Below, in pieces: positions 26,470 through 35,867 of a DNA stretch of 48,647 bases. The stretch is from NCBI RefSeq assembly GCF_002423035.1, contig NZ_DIUM01000020.1, positions 3,758 to 52,404 on the forward strand. Direction: 5' to 3'. The notes beneath the pieces were generated by a model that worked only from the letters and a program-made list of their open reading frames with translations, was not told the origin of the DNA and ran no database searches. This DNA comes from Thiocapsa sp. UBA6158 (GTDB taxonomy: Bacteria > Pseudomonadota > Gammaproteobacteria > Chromatiales > Chromatiaceae). Both the position numbers and the translations under genes were made by a program. Positions within the stretch are counted from its first letter, which is position 1. Each line of letters opens with the position of its first letter.

Positions 26470-27822
26470 TCAGTCCGCATCCTCCGGCTCGGCATCCCGA
26501 TCGGCGGTGGCCTCCGGCACCTCGAACGTCAGGGTGGCCTGGCGGACACCGCGGCCGAAGAGACCGCTGACCTCGAAGTGCAGGCCGTTCCACCGGACCG
26601 CATCCCCGAGCACGGGCGGGCGGCCCAGCTCGCTCAGGATCAGCCCGGAGACGGTGTCGATCTCGGGGTGTTCGAGCTCGCGCCCGATCAGATCGCCGAG
26701 TGTATCCAGGCGCACCGTGCCTTGGACCTGATAACCCGAGGTACCCACCGGCAAGACATCCGGGACGTCCTCGACACCCTCCTCGATATCCCCGACCGCC
26801 TCGGCGCAGATGTCCTCCATCGTCAGGATGCCCGCGGTCCCGCCGTGCTCGTCCATGACCACGATCATCTGGTTGTGCACCCGGTCCATTGCGGCGAGGA
26901 CATCGTCCAAGGTCGCGGTTTCGGGCAGGTAAGCGGTCTCTCGGACCACCGCGGGATCGAGGCCGGTGCCCGCGCGCAGCAGCGCCATCAGATCCTTGAT
27001 GTGAATGGTCCCGATGATCTGGTCGAGACTGCCCTCGTAGACCGGATAACGGGTGTGTCGATGCCGATGCAGGATCTCGCGGAGCATGGCGTCGGTTGCG
27101 CCGACCGGGATCCCGCTCGCGCGCACCCGCGGCACCATCGCCTGCACGGCGGCGATCTCGCTGAAGTCGGCAAGCTCGAGGAAGATCCGACCGCTCTCCT
27201 CGCTCAAGAGGCCGCTCTCTTGGCTCTCGCGGGCGAGCGCCTCCAGCTCGTCCTGGCCCAGATAGTGTGCCGCGCTGCGCCCGCGCTTGAAGCCCACCAG
27301 ACCAAGCAGGAGGTTTCCGGTGAGATTGAGCGCGCGGACCAAGGGATAAAGCATCAAGCCGATCACCAGCATGGGCGGGGTGACCCACATGGCGACCGTC
27401 ATGGGCCGTGTCAGCGCAAGCGCCTTGGGGACCATCTCGCCCAAGACGATATGCAGATAGGTGATCGCGATAATGGCCAGCACCGCCGCGAGCCCGTGCG
27501 CCGTCATGAGCGCGCCCAGGTCGGTGAATCCCGCAAGCACAAGCCAGTCCTCGAAGTACCCGGCCAGGGTGTGCTCGCCGTACATCCCCAAGCCTAGGCT
27601 TGCGAAGGTGATGCCGAGCTGGGCCGTGGCGACGTAGCGATCGAGTCGCGCCGGGTCGTCGAGGATGCGGGCGATCCGCCGTGCGAGCGCATCGCCCGCC
27701 TCCGCCCGCGCGGCCATCGCGGCGCGCGAGGTGCCGATGATGGCGAACTCGGCGGCGACAAAGAGTCCGTTGAGGGCCACCAAGGCCATGACGATGATCA
27801 GGACGATCCAGAGCTCATGCAT
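26470..27822 (-). CDS. CNNM/CorC-type CBS membrane protein (second paralogue)
   Basis: 450 residues with the same architecture: four-helix DUF21 domain (FVAAEFAIIGTSRAAM, TAQLGITFASLGLGMYGE, HIVLGEMVPKALAL), CBS pair (AMVPRVRASGIPV, VVMDEHGGTAGILTMEDI) and a C-terminal CorC_HlyC domain. The ATG at 27822 lies eight bases inside the upstream paralogue, indicating translational coupling. The longer open frame is not used. Confidence 0.88.
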   Translation of the reverse strand: MHELWIVLIIVMALVALNGLFVAAEFAIIGTSRAAMAARAEAGDALARRIARILDDPARLDRYVATAQLGITFASLGLGMYGEHTLAGYFEDWLVLAGFTDLGALMTAHGLAAVLAIIAITYLHIVLGEMVPKALALTRPMTVAMWVTPPMLVIGLMLYPLVRALNLTGNLLLGLVGFKRGRSAAHYLGQDELEALARESQESGLLSEESGRIFLELADFSEIAAVQAMVPRVRASGIPVGATDAMLREILHRHRHTRYPVYEGSLDQIIGTIHIKDLMALLRAGTGLDPAVVRETAYLPETATLDDVLAAMDRVHNQMIVVMDEHGGTAGILTMEDICAEAVGDIEEGVEDVPDVLPVGTSGYQVQGTVRLDTLGDLIGRELEHPEIDTVSGLILSELGRPPVLGDAVRWNGLHFEVSGLFGRGVRQATLTFEVPEATADRDAEPEDAD

Positions 27823-29158
27823 GAGCGTCTCCCGATGCGCCGCCGACGACCCGGACCACGACGGATGCGATCGCCGGGCCATCCATCGCCTCGATCTCAA
27901 ACGCAAGGCCGATCACCTCGAGCCTGTCGCCCACCTCCGGGATGTTGCCGAGCTGCTCGAGCAACCAGCCGGCGAGGGTCTCGGCTTGACTGTCGTGCCA
28001 AACGACCGGGTCGGTGTAGGGGCGTGCCCAATCGATCGCCTCGTCGAGCGGGAGACGTCCGGGCAGGCGCCAACGGTTGTCGTCGAGCTGCTCGGGTGCA
28101 AGCTCGCTGTTGGATTTGAACTCGTCGGAGAGCTCGCCGATCAGCTCGCGCACGATGTCTTCCAGGCTGATGAGACCCTCGACGTCGCCGTATTCGCTCA
28201 CCACCAGTGCAATGCGGGCGCGTCGATCACGCATCTGCCCCAGCACCCGATCCAGGGTCAAGCGGTTCGGCAGCGCCAGGAGCGGGCGGACCAGCGGCTG
28301 AAGCGCGAGGATCTCGCGCCCGCCGGCGGTCGCGATCGCCAGATCCTTGACATGGATGAAGCCACGCACGTTGTCGAGCCCGCCCCGGTGGACCACCAGG
28401 CGCGTGTAGGGCGACGCGTCAATCTCGGCCAAGAGCTCATCGAGCGGTGCGGCCAGATCCAGACTCGCGATCTGTCGCCGCGGCACCATGAACTGACGCA
28501 CCGTGTGGCGGCTCAGGCGCAACACCTCGCGCAGACGCTTGCTCGCCTTGGCCTCCAGCATCCCGCCCTCGTTGCTCTCGCGGATCAGCAGCTCGATTTC
28601 GTCCGGAGAATGGACATGCCGATGACTGACCTCCGGGTCGATGCCGAACCGTCTCAGGATCAGGTTGCCGCTCCCGTTGAGCAGTCCGATGAAGGGATAA
28701 AACAGGACCAAGGACCAGCGCATCGGCAGGTAGGTGTACATGGCCGTCCCGACCGGGTATTGGAGCGCCACCGTCTTGGGGATCAGCTCACCGAGCACGA
28801 CCTGAGTCGAGGTCAACACCACCAGGACGATGGTCGCCGACAAGGCATAGGCGCCCACCGTCTCCATCCCCCAGTCCGAGACCAGGAGTGCACCGAGCGC
28901 AAGCGCGATCGTCGCCTGTCCGAAGGCGCCGAGGATCAGGCTGGAGAGTGTGATCCCGATCTGGCAGGTGGCGATGTAGCGGTCCAGGCGCGTCGTGTCC
29001 TTAACGATGGGCAAGAGTGCCGCCGCGAGCCGATGTCCCTGCCGGGCAAAATGCTCGACGCGACTCGCACGAGCACCCACGATCGCGAACTCGGCCGCGA
29101 CATAGAGTGCATTGATCAGGATCAGAATGCCGACGACGAGAAACATCCAGACGCTCAT
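27815..29158 (-). CDS. CNNM/CorC-type CBS membrane protein (third paralogue)
   Basis: 447 residues: DUF21 membrane domain (YVAAEFAIVGARASRVE, TCQIGITLSSLILGAFGQ, VVLGELIPKTVALQYP), CBS pair (FMVPRRQIASLD, LVVSEYGDVEGLISLEDIV) and CorC_HlyC domain. It is closer in style to the second paralogue than to the first (AAEFAI motif against MSEIAL). It is the first gene of the three-gene set; the 248 bases upstream (29159-29406) hold no gene or signal I can name. Confidence 0.88.
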   Translation of the reverse strand: MSVWMFLVVGILILINALYVAAEFAIVGARASRVEHFARQGHRLAAALLPIVKDTTRLDRYIATCQIGITLSSLILGAFGQATIALALGALLVSDWGMETVGAYALSATIVLVVLTSTQVVLGELIPKTVALQYPVGTAMYTYLPMRWSLVLFYPFIGLLNGSGNLILRRFGIDPEVSHRHVHSPDEIELLIRESNEGGMLEAKASKRLREVLRLSRHTVRQFMVPRRQIASLDLAAPLDELLAEIDASPYTRLVVHRGGLDNVRGFIHVKDLAIATAGGREILALQPLVRPLLALPNRLTLDRVLGQMRDRRARIALVVSEYGDVEGLISLEDIVRELIGELSDEFKSNSELAPEQLDDNRWRLPGRLPLDEAIDWARPYTDPVVWHDSQAETLAGWLLEQLGNIPEVGDRLEVIGLAFEIEAMDGPAIASVVVRVVGGASGDAHA

Positions 29159-29406
29159 GGTGCGGCTCCGCCAGGGCAGCGACAGCGGCTCGAACGGCGA
29201 GGTACCGAGTCGGTCGGGTACTGTGGGGCCGGGACAAAGCCCGGACTGTGGGGGTCCGCGGAGTCGGTATCGTCGGGCTCGCCGACGACGAGCAGGGGTG
29301 TGTGGTTCATGTCGGAGAGTCTATCAGGCAAGCATGGGGGGCAAGCGTCGTCGTGCGTGCACCCGAATCAGCCGAATACAGCTTCGGCCGACCCGAGCGC
29401 ATGGCT

Positions 29407-30858
29407 TCAGGATCCGGCGCCTGTTTGTTTCGACAGCGCGCGCCCGTCCAGGAACTGTAAGGTTCCCACGCCCAGCAGGCCGCCGATGACCATGACCAGA
29501 TAGATGACGGTGACCGGCTGCTCCATCAGGGCAAAGCCCAAGAGGCCGAGGCCGGCACTCAGCTCCAGGAGTCCGTTCGGCCAGCGCACCATCCTGCGCG
29601 GGCCGGCCGTGATCGCGCCCTTCGGCGTGCGCACGAAGGGACTGCGATAGCCGAGCAGGGCCTCCAAGCCGGCGCGCGCATTGGAGAGAAGCAGTCCGGT
29701 GGTCAGGAAGAGGGCACTGAGGACCTCCGTCGCGGTTGGCCTGGCTCCGGAGCGGACGCCCGCGAGTGTCAGAAAACCGATGGGTGCTGCGAAGCCAAGT
29801 ATCGAGGTGAGGATCGCGACTCGGCTCAGTGCCTCGCCGGGAACCGCCGCGCCCGCGATGAAGGGCAGCCCCAAGATCACGCAGGCAGCGCCGATCAGGA
29901 ACGCCAGGGGTTGACCGAGCTGGAAGCTGATCATGACCTTCTGCCAACGCGGCAGCGCAGGGCTGGCCCAGATCATCGGCAGCAGTTTCACGAAGCACTG
30001 AGCGAACCCCTTGGTCCAGCGAAACTGTTGGGTCCGCCAGGCGCGCACCGAGACGGGCAGCACGCCGGGGACCGGGAGATCCTTCATGAACCCGGAGCGC
30101 CACCCGCGCAGACGGGCCCGCAGACTCAGGTCCAGGTCCTCCGTGAGGGTGTCGCCCTGCCAGCCGCCGGCGTCCTCGATCGCACGGCGACGCCAGACTC
30201 CGCAGGTTCCGTTGAAGGGGACCGGCAGACCCAGACGCCAACGCGCCTCCTGCTCGACCTGGAAGTGAGAATCGAGCAGTCGCGCCTGCGTGCGAGTCAG
30301 CAGACTGTCGTCCCGGTTGATGTGTGCCCAGCGGGCTTGGACGTAGGCGAGATCGGGCTGTGCCAGCAAGGGGTCGATGATTTTTCGCAGGAAATCCGAC
30401 GGCGGCATGAAATCGGCGTCGAAGATGGCCACGAACTCCGCATCCGAGCGCTCGAGGCCGGCCGCCAGTGCACCGGCCTTGAAGGCGGTGCGTTTGATCC
30501 GATGCAGGAGCTCGATCTGGACACCTTCCCGGCGCAGCTTCGCAACGGCCCGCTGGCTGAGCGACAGCGAAAACTCGTCGGTGCTGTCGTCGAGCACCTG
30601 GATCTGCAAACGGTCTCTCGGCCAATCCAGGGCCATCACGGCCTCGAGGACGCGATCGACCAGCTCGCCCTCGTTGAAGAGCGGCAGCTGAACCAGCACC
30701 GACGGGAGCGGGCTGGCGGTCGGTGCCGTCGTGAGGAGACGTCGAGCCGGCATCAGCAGACGCGCGAGCATGAGTCCGAGAAGATTGAGCGATGACATCG
30801 CCAGGAGGATCAAGCCAAGCGTCAGGAGCAGCTCGACAATCGGTTCCGCTGCGAGCAT
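29407..30858 (-). CDS. Family-2 membrane glycosyltransferase
   Basis: 483 residues. An N-terminal helix, a GT2 catalytic domain and at least four C-terminal helices, the layout of processive beta-glycosyltransferases such as cellulose-synthase-like enzymes. Catalytic signatures in order: VLDDSTD, IFDADFMPPSDFL (DxD), LTEDLDLSLRA (general base TED) and QQFRWTKG (Q-x-x-RW). The sugar and acceptor cannot be told from sequence, and no PilZ domain or BcsB-type partner is present. ATG at 30858 is chosen because the hydrophobic helix begins there; the frame upstream lacks such character. Confidence 0.85.
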   Translation of the reverse strand: MLAAEPIVELLLTLGLILLAMSSLNLLGLMLARLLMPARRLLTTAPTASPLPSVLVQLPLFNEGELVDRVLEAVMALDWPRDRLQIQVLDDSTDEFSLSLSQRAVAKLRREGVQIELLHRIKRTAFKAGALAAGLERSDAEFVAIFDADFMPPSDFLRKIIDPLLAQPDLAYVQARWAHINRDDSLLTRTQARLLDSHFQVEQEARWRLGLPVPFNGTCGVWRRRAIEDAGGWQGDTLTEDLDLSLRARLRGWRSGFMKDLPVPGVLPVSVRAWRTQQFRWTKGFAQCFVKLLPMIWASPALPRWQKVMISFQLGQPLAFLIGAACVILGLPFIAGAAVPGEALSRVAILTSILGFAAPIGFLTLAGVRSGARPTATEVLSALFLTTGLLLSNARAGLEALLGYRSPFVRTPKGAITAGPRRMVRWPNGLLELSAGLGLLGFALMEQPVTVIYLVMVIGGLLGVGTLQFLDGRALSKQTGAGS

Positions 30859-31222
30859 GTGAATATATCCGTAGGATCTGAATCGGTTGTAAGGATGAGG
30901 TTGGCCGGTCGACCGGCGGTGAGGGCAACGGGGCGAGCATATGGCGAGAACCCCGGCAAGGACGTCTCGATTCGAGTCGCGGGTTCGGATCCTTCGCCGA
31001 TCATCCGACTGATCGGCGGCTCCGCTCGTCCGCGCGACAGGATAGAGCGAGCTGTATCGCGACGGCAAGAGCCGCATCGCGCAGCCTGTCTTGATTCGTG
31101 CGTGAAAGGTCCTCGAGCGACGAAAGGCGGCATACAAGCGCGTTGTGCCTCGTAAAATCAGGCCGCTATCCTAATGTCCAATATCAAGCCGCCATCCGAC
31201 CCTCCAACCGCAGGCACCGGAC
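30859..31222. other. Divergent intergenic region with a perfect 14-bp palindrome
   Basis: 364 bases without a convincing gene, between the glycosyltransferase (minus) and the small membrane protein (plus). It contains the perfect palindrome GCCGGTCGACCGGC at 30904-30917, 46 bases upstream of the glycosyltransferase start, a possible operator. I see no clear -35/-10 pair. Confidence 0.4.
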
Positions 31223-31606
31223 ATGCTCGATCTTATGCAGCAGATCGCCGTGCGTTTCGCACCGGCGCGCGCCTTCTTCATCGGCCTCTCGGTTGTCGGA
31301 GCATTGGCCGCGGGGATCTCTTTGGTCGCATTCGACGCGGCGAAGGGTGATCTGGTCCTATTTCCCGCCTTGGTCGTACTTCTTTGGGCCGTGCTGGGGG
31401 TGGTCTTTGTCGATCTGTTTGCCCGAATCCCGGGAGTTCCCGAGGCGGGCGGCGGCTGGCGCCGATGGATGCGGAGGCTGTTGCGAAGGCTCTACTGGCT
31501 CCTTGCCATGGGCTTTTTGATCCTGGGCTTGATCGCCGTGGATGTGAGTTTCTCCATCGCACGCGAGTGGTTCAACGACAGGGCGCCGATCGGGCAAGAC
31601 AAGTAA
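31223..31606 (+). CDS. Small membrane protein, unknown
   Basis: 127 residues with three hydrophobic segments (about 17-37, 45-67, 90-110) and a basic loop RRWMRRLLRRLYW between the second and third. No family recognised. The hydrophobic pattern and the terminator-like hairpin right after its stop support a real gene. Confidence 0.6.
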   Translation: MLDLMQQIAVRFAPARAFFIGLSVVGALAAGISLVAFDAAKGDLVLFPALVVLLWAVLGVVFVDLFARIPGVPEAGGGWRRWMRRLLRRLYWLLAMGFLILGLIAVDVSFSIAREWFNDRAPIGQDK

Positions 31607-31611
31607 GGATG

Positions 31612-31656
31612 CCGGCCTGCGCCGCGTGCGGCGCAGGCCGGACCCGGGATTATTTT
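31612..31656. terminator. Strong hairpin with T-rich tail between convergent genes
   Basis: CCGGCCTGCGCCGC (31612-31625) pairs perfectly with 31628-31641; a TTATTTTT stretch follows at 31650. It sits six bases past the plus-strand stop and eight bases before the end of the convergent Tim44-like gene, so it could serve both, better on the plus strand because of the T-run. Confidence 0.6.
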
Positions 31657-32561
31657 TCGACCTGCTGGATGCCGGCAATATGCCAGTCGCCCTCGGCGCC
31701 GTCCCAGCGATGCTGGACATGCCAGATCTCGCTGAACGCGTCGGCCGCGCCCTTCTCGTCCTCACGGATCAGGCCGGAGAAGAGCACGCTCGCCACGACC
31801 AGATCGCCCTCGCGACGTACACCGATCAGCTCGGCATTCAAACGCACGACCTCGGTGGATTGGCTCCCTTCGGTCTTGAGACGCTCGCGCTGTAGATCCG
31901 CGAAGAGTTCGGGTGTCATGTATTCGCGGATACCGTCGAAGTCGGCTTGGTCCCAAGCCGCTTGAAGATTGATGAAGTGCGACTTCGCGCCTTCCAGGAA
32001 GCCGGCGCCGTCGAACCAGCTCGGTGACTGGTTGTCGCCGGCCACCGGGCCGCCCTGAGCGCCCATGCCCGGGTGCAGGATGCCGCTGTCCGCCTGTCCG
32101 CGGCGCTCGTAGGCCGGAGCGGATCCGGCGTGTGGGAACCCGCCGCCCACACCGGCCGCGGCCATCGCCGGTTTGGCCTGGTTGCGCTTCCACATGCGAA
32201 ACAGCATGAAGCCCCCGACCGCAAGCAGTGCGATCAGCAGGAAGTCCATGATCTGAAAACCCTCGAAGCCGTCGCCGAAGAACATGGAGGCCAGGAGACC
32301 GCCGGCCGCAAGACCGGCCAAGGGGCCGAGCCAACGGCTCGCACCGCTCGCCGGACGTTGGCCGGCAGCGGCTTGGGCCGCATTGGGCTGGGCCGGACGT
32401 TGCGCCGTCGCGGCGGGTTGGGCCTGGCGTTGCATCCCGCTGGACTGCTTGCCGAGGTTCATGCCGCCGCCCATGCGCTTGGCCTCGACATCGGCGGGGA
32501 CGGAAAGGACGGTGACCGCAATGATGGCGACGGCCGCGGTCATGAGTGTTTTGAATCTCAT
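31650..32561 (-). CDS. Tim44-like domain protein
   Basis: 303 residues. A signal peptide (about 1-27, ending DVEAKRMGGG), a Gln/Ala/Pro-rich low-complexity stretch (40-75), two hydrophobic helices (about 77-92 and 105-122), a glycine-rich linker, and a C-terminal Tim44-like domain (about 185-303; SHFINLQAAWDQADFDGIREYMTPELFADLQ). Bacterial members are membrane-associated proteins of unclear role. GAGGAG precedes the ATG. Confidence 0.85.
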   Translation of the reverse strand: MRFKTLMTAAVAIIAVTVLSVPADVEAKRMGGGMNLGKQSSGMQRQAQPAATAQRPAQPNAAQAAAGQRPASGASRWLGPLAGLAAGGLLASMFFGDGFEGFQIMDFLLIALLAVGGFMLFRMWKRNQAKPAMAAAGVGGGFPHAGSAPAYERRGQADSGILHPGMGAQGGPVAGDNQSPSWFDGAGFLEGAKSHFINLQAAWDQADFDGIREYMTPELFADLQRERLKTEGSQSTEVVRLNAELIGVRREGDLVVASVLFSGLIREDEKGAADAFSEIWHVQHRWDGAEGDWHIAGIQQVEK

Positions 32562-32682
32562 GCGAGTCGGGACTCCTCGGTAGGTGAGTTGATGTGATCA
32601 ATGTCGAATTCGACGGTAACCCTTTAGCATCCGGGCTGCGGCGCGAAAAACAATTCGAACCTGGCCGCCGTAACCGCCGGAT

Positions 32683-34425
32683 TCACCGAGTCTCGGCGTG
32701 CCCGGCACCGCGCGGATCGCTCGCGGCCTTCACCTGCCCGTTCGCGCGGTCCCAGAGGATCGCCTGCATGTCTCCGATGGGGCGGATCAGCAGCTCGAGC
32801 CGATGCCCCATCGCGGTGAGATCGCGCTGTTCGGTCGGGCTCAGTGCACCGGACTCGAACTCGAGCCGGTCCGGAAGATATTGATGGTGGACCCTGGGTC
32901 GCGCGATCCAGTCCTCGAGCGGGATCCCGTCGACAGCTCCCAGAACACCCTGCAGCACCATCGTAATGATACGACTGCCGCCGGGTGTGCCGAGGATGGC
33001 GACCGTCTCGGGCGACTCGAGAAAGGTCGGCGACATGCTCGAGAGCATGCGCTTGCCGGGGGCGATGGCGTTGGCCTCCCCGCCGACCAAGCCGTAGGCG
33101 TTCGACACACCGGGCTGTGCGGAAAAATCGTCCATCTCGTCGTTCAGCAAGACACCGGTGCCCGGCGGGACGAATCCGGAGCCGAAGGGATAGTTGATGC
33201 TGAGTGTCGCGGCAACCCGGTTGCCCTCGCGATCGAGAATCGAGAAGTGTGTGGTATCGCGGCCCTCGGAGGCGGGCGCATCGGTCTGGACGGTCGTGCT
33301 CGGCGTGGCACGGGTCGGATCGAAATCGCGGATCAGGCCGGCCGCATAGTGCGGATGCGTCAGTCGTTCGATCGGCATCTCAACATGATCGGGGTCGCCG
33401 AGGTAGCGCGCGCGGTCGCGATAGGCCCTGCGCATCGTCTCGACGAGCGCGTGGACCCGAGCGGTGTCGGATTCCGGCTGTGGCTCGATGGCGGAGAGCA
33501 TGTTGAGGATTTGGGCCAGCAGCACGCCCCCGGAAGAGGGCGGTGCGGCACTGACGAGGCGCCAGTCGCGAAAGTGCGCGACGACCGGCTCGCGCTCCAC
33601 GGCACGGTACTCGGCAAGGTCCTCGAGTGTCCAGATCCCGCCCGCGGCACGCACACCGGACACCAAGCGGTCCGCGGTCTCGCCGGCATAGAAGCCCGCA
33701 TGGCCGCCGCTTGCGAGTCTCTCCAGGGTGTCGGCGAGATCGGGCTGGCGCAGACGATGTCCGCGCGGCGGCACCTCGTCGTCGACCAAGAACTGCGCGG
33801 CGGCTGCCGGCGAGGTCTGTAGTGCGGGTAGACGCCATGCGGCGACGCGCCGATACCCGTCGCCGATCTCGAAACCGTCGCGCGCGAGAGCGATGGAGGG
33901 AGCGAGGGTCTGTGTCAACGGCAGGCGTCCGTAGCCTTCTGCAAGATGCGCGAGCGCGGCCGGTGTACCGGGGATACCTGCGGACAGTGGGCCGACAAGG
34001 GCCGACTCGGGGACGAATTGTCCGGCGTCGTCGAGAAAGAGATCGCGATGTGCCGCCAGCGGCGCACGCTCGCGTCCGTCGAGCATGATCTCGCGGCAGT
34101 CGTGCGCGCGATGAATCAGCCAGAAGCCGCCGCCGCCGATCCCCGACCCGTAGGGCTCCACCACCGCCAAGGCGGCGCTGACCGCGACGGCGGCATCGAA
34201 GGCGTTGCCTCCGGCGTCGAGGATTCTCAGACCGGCTTCGGTCGCCAAGGGATGAGCCGTGGCAACCGCAGCCCGATCGGGACGGACAACGGGCCCATCG
34301 CAGGCGGCTCCGACCTCCGCGGATACAAGCAGGAGCGCCGCGATCCACGCGCCGCCGCACCACGGGGCGCGGTGTCGGCTTGCGGTGCTCCGGGCGAGGT
34401 CAGCTCTCGCCGGTGATGCGCTCAT
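32683..34425 (-). CDS. ggt: Gamma-glutamyltransferase
   Basis: 580 residues. It cleaves and transfers gamma-glutamyl groups of glutathione in the periplasm. A signal peptide (hydrophobic WIAALLLVSAEVGA, about 27-40) and the Ntn-hydrolase core are present. Autocleavage and the nucleophile are at Thr391 (RDTTHFSILDREG), with the large-subunit motif PYGSGIGGGGFWL and the oxyanion segment GKRMLSSMSPT. The start at 34425 lies 26 bases inside the ferredoxin gene in another frame; no better start lies downstream before the signal. It is likely co-transcribed with ferredoxin. Confidence 0.92.
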   Translation of the reverse strand: MSASPARADLARSTASRHRAPWCGGAWIAALLLVSAEVGAACDGPVVRPDRAAVATAHPLATEAGLRILDAGGNAFDAAVAVSAALAVVEPYGSGIGGGGFWLIHRAHDCREIMLDGRERAPLAAHRDLFLDDAGQFVPESALVGPLSAGIPGTPAALAHLAEGYGRLPLTQTLAPSIALARDGFEIGDGYRRVAAWRLPALQTSPAAAAQFLVDDEVPPRGHRLRQPDLADTLERLASGGHAGFYAGETADRLVSGVRAAGGIWTLEDLAEYRAVEREPVVAHFRDWRLVSAAPPSSGGVLLAQILNMLSAIEPQPESDTARVHALVETMRRAYRDRARYLGDPDHVEMPIERLTHPHYAAGLIRDFDPTRATPSTTVQTDAPASEGRDTTHFSILDREGNRVAATLSINYPFGSGFVPPGTGVLLNDEMDDFSAQPGVSNAYGLVGGEANAIAPGKRMLSSMSPTFLESPETVAILGTPGGSRIITMVLQGVLGAVDGIPLEDWIARPRVHHQYLPDRLEFESGALSPTEQRDLTAMGHRLELLIRPIGDMQAILWDRANGQVKAASDPRGAGHAETR

Positions 34426-34651
34426 ACTTGGCCCGAAGCTCCTCCTCGGTCTCTTCGTGATCCGGATCCTTGATGATGCAGTCGACCGGGCAGACCTCGA
34501 CACACTGCGAGGTCTCGTAGTGGCCGACACACTCGGTGCAGAGCGAGGGTTCGATCACATAGATCTCGTCGCCTTGCGAGATGGCGCCGTTCGGGCACTC
34601 GGGCTCGCATACGTCACAGTTGATGCACTCGTCGGTAATAAGCAGTGCCAT
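34400..34651 (-). CDS. fdx: 2[4Fe-4S] ferredoxin, Allochromatium type
   Basis: 83 residues with two cluster motifs, CINCDVCEPECPNG and the second CTEC-x8-C-x3-CPVDC, where a loop of six to eight residues (VGHYETSQ) is inserted between cysteines, the hallmark of the Chromatium-type low-potential ferredoxin. A C-terminal helix (EETEEELRAKYERI) follows. It carries electrons at very negative potential for anabolic reductions. AGGAG precedes the ATG. The near identity to the A. vinosum protein as I remember it is the best taxonomic marker in the window. Confidence 0.95.
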   Translation of the reverse strand: MALLITDECINCDVCEPECPNGAISQGDEIYVIEPSLCTECVGHYETSQCVEVCPVDCIIKDPDHEETEEELRAKYERITGES

Positions 34652-34719
34652 GAGATGACTCCTGGTCGAGGGGGGTTAGGGTAGCTGAACCCAAAGGGCT
34701 GTATGGGGATGCGCGGATC

Positions 34720-35196
34720 TTATCCAAACCGCTCGTTCAGTGCAGCCTGTACCGCAGGCGCCACAAAGGTCGAGACATCCCCGCCGAGCCGTGCGATCTC
34801 GCGTACCAGCGAGGAGGAGATGTAGGAGTAGGTCTCGGCCGGCGTCAGAAACAGAGTCTCGATGTCCGGGGCCATGCGTCGGTTCATGCCGGCCAACTGG
34901 AATTCGTACTCGAAGTCCGAGACCGCGCGCAAGCCACGCATGATCACGCTGACACCGAGCTGCCGGGTGAATTCCACGAGGAGGCCCTGAAAGGGCATGA
35001 CCTCGACGTTATCGCGCGGCCCGAGCGCCTCTCGGACCAAAGCCACACGCTCGTCGGTCGAGAACAGAGGCGCCTTGCCCGTATCCACGGCCACGGCCAC
35101 GATCACACGGTCGAACAGTCGCGCAGCGCGCAAGATCAGATCGGTATGACCATTGGTGACGGGATCGAATGTCCCCGGATAAACCACGCGTCGCAA
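34720..35196 (-). CDS. coaD: Phosphopantetheine adenylyltransferase
   Basis: 158 residues. Penultimate step of coenzyme A synthesis. YPGTFDPVTNGHTDLI (about 5-20) is the nucleotidyltransferase T/HxGH site; MRGLRAVSDFEYEFQLAGMNR and the C-terminal YSYISSSLVREIARLGGDV are complete. I place the start at TTG 35196 because GAGGAA stands in front of it and the length then matches the family; no ATG is available at the proper place. Confidence 0.93.
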   Translation of the reverse strand: MRRVVYPGTFDPVTNGHTDLILRAARLFDRVIVAVAVDTGKAPLFSTDERVALVREALGPRDNVEVMPFQGLLVEFTRQLGVSVIMRGLRAVSDFEYEFQLAGMNRRMAPDIETLFLTPAETYSYISSSLVREIARLGGDVSTFVAPAVQAALNERFG

Positions 35197-35282
35197 ACCC
35201 GTTTCCTCGCTCGGATGAAGAGCCCGGAGCCCCCGGGCCGTCGGCGGTGCGCACAATACCACAGCGCAGGCTCGGGTAGGAG

Positions 35283-35867
35283 TCAGGCGGCTTCGGCATC
35301 CGAGCCGACGAGGACGAGCCCGTAGTGCACCTGCCCGGCCGTTTTGTCCCGAACGAGATCCCAACCCGCCGGCAGATCCGGAAACTCGCCGTGCGCCGGG
35401 GCCTCCAGATAGACACGACTGCCCGGTTTGAGCCAGCCCCGGTGGGCCAAGCGCTCGATTGCGGGTGCCCAGAGCACCTCCGCGAAGGGCGGGTCGAGGA
35501 AGACGATATCGAACGGCGGGCCCGAGCCGTCGAGCCAGCGGATCGCATCGCCGCGCAGGATCCGCGTCTCTTCGGCGCCCAGTCGACGGGCGTTCTCTTC
35601 AAGCTGGCGCGCCACCGCGCCGGACTGCTCGATGAGGACGACCTCGCCGGCGCCGCGCGAGGCGGCCTCGAATCCCAGCGCGCCGCTCCCGGCAAAGGCG
35701 TCGAGACAGCGCGCACCCGGAACCACGGGCGCCAGCCAGTTGAAGAGGGTCTCGCGCACGCGATCGGACGTCGGCCGCAGCCCGGTTTCGCTGGGGATCG
35801 GCAGGCGACGGCCGCGATAGCGACCGCCGATGATGCGCAGCTCCCCTCTAACCTTCTTCACCGACAC
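35283..35867 (-). CDS. rsmD: 16S rRNA (guanine966-N2)-methyltransferase
   Basis: 194 residues. N-terminal IIGGRYRGRRLPIP and RPTSDRVRETLFNWL are the family's RNA-binding opening; SAM site CLDAFAGSGALGFEAASRG (about 54-72) and catalytic motif FLDPPFAE (about 122-129, DPPF of N2-methylating enzymes). It overlaps the end of the M16 gene by 20 bases, so it belongs to that transcript, as in many gammaproteobacteria. Confidence 0.94.
   Translation of the reverse strand: MSVKKVRGELRIIGGRYRGRRLPIPSETGLRPTSDRVRETLFNWLAPVVPGARCLDAFAGSGALGFEAASRGAGEVVLIEQSGAVARQLEENARRLGAEETRILRGDAIRWLDGSGPPFDIVFLDPPFAEVLWAPAIERLAHRGWLKPGSRVYLEAPAHGEFPDLPAGWDLVRDKTAGQVHYGLVLVGSDAEAA

Noticed and set aside
29159..29406. 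Possible small genes in the gap between the third CNNM gene and the glycosyltransferase
   Set aside because: Only short shadow frames without ribosome sites or conserved features.
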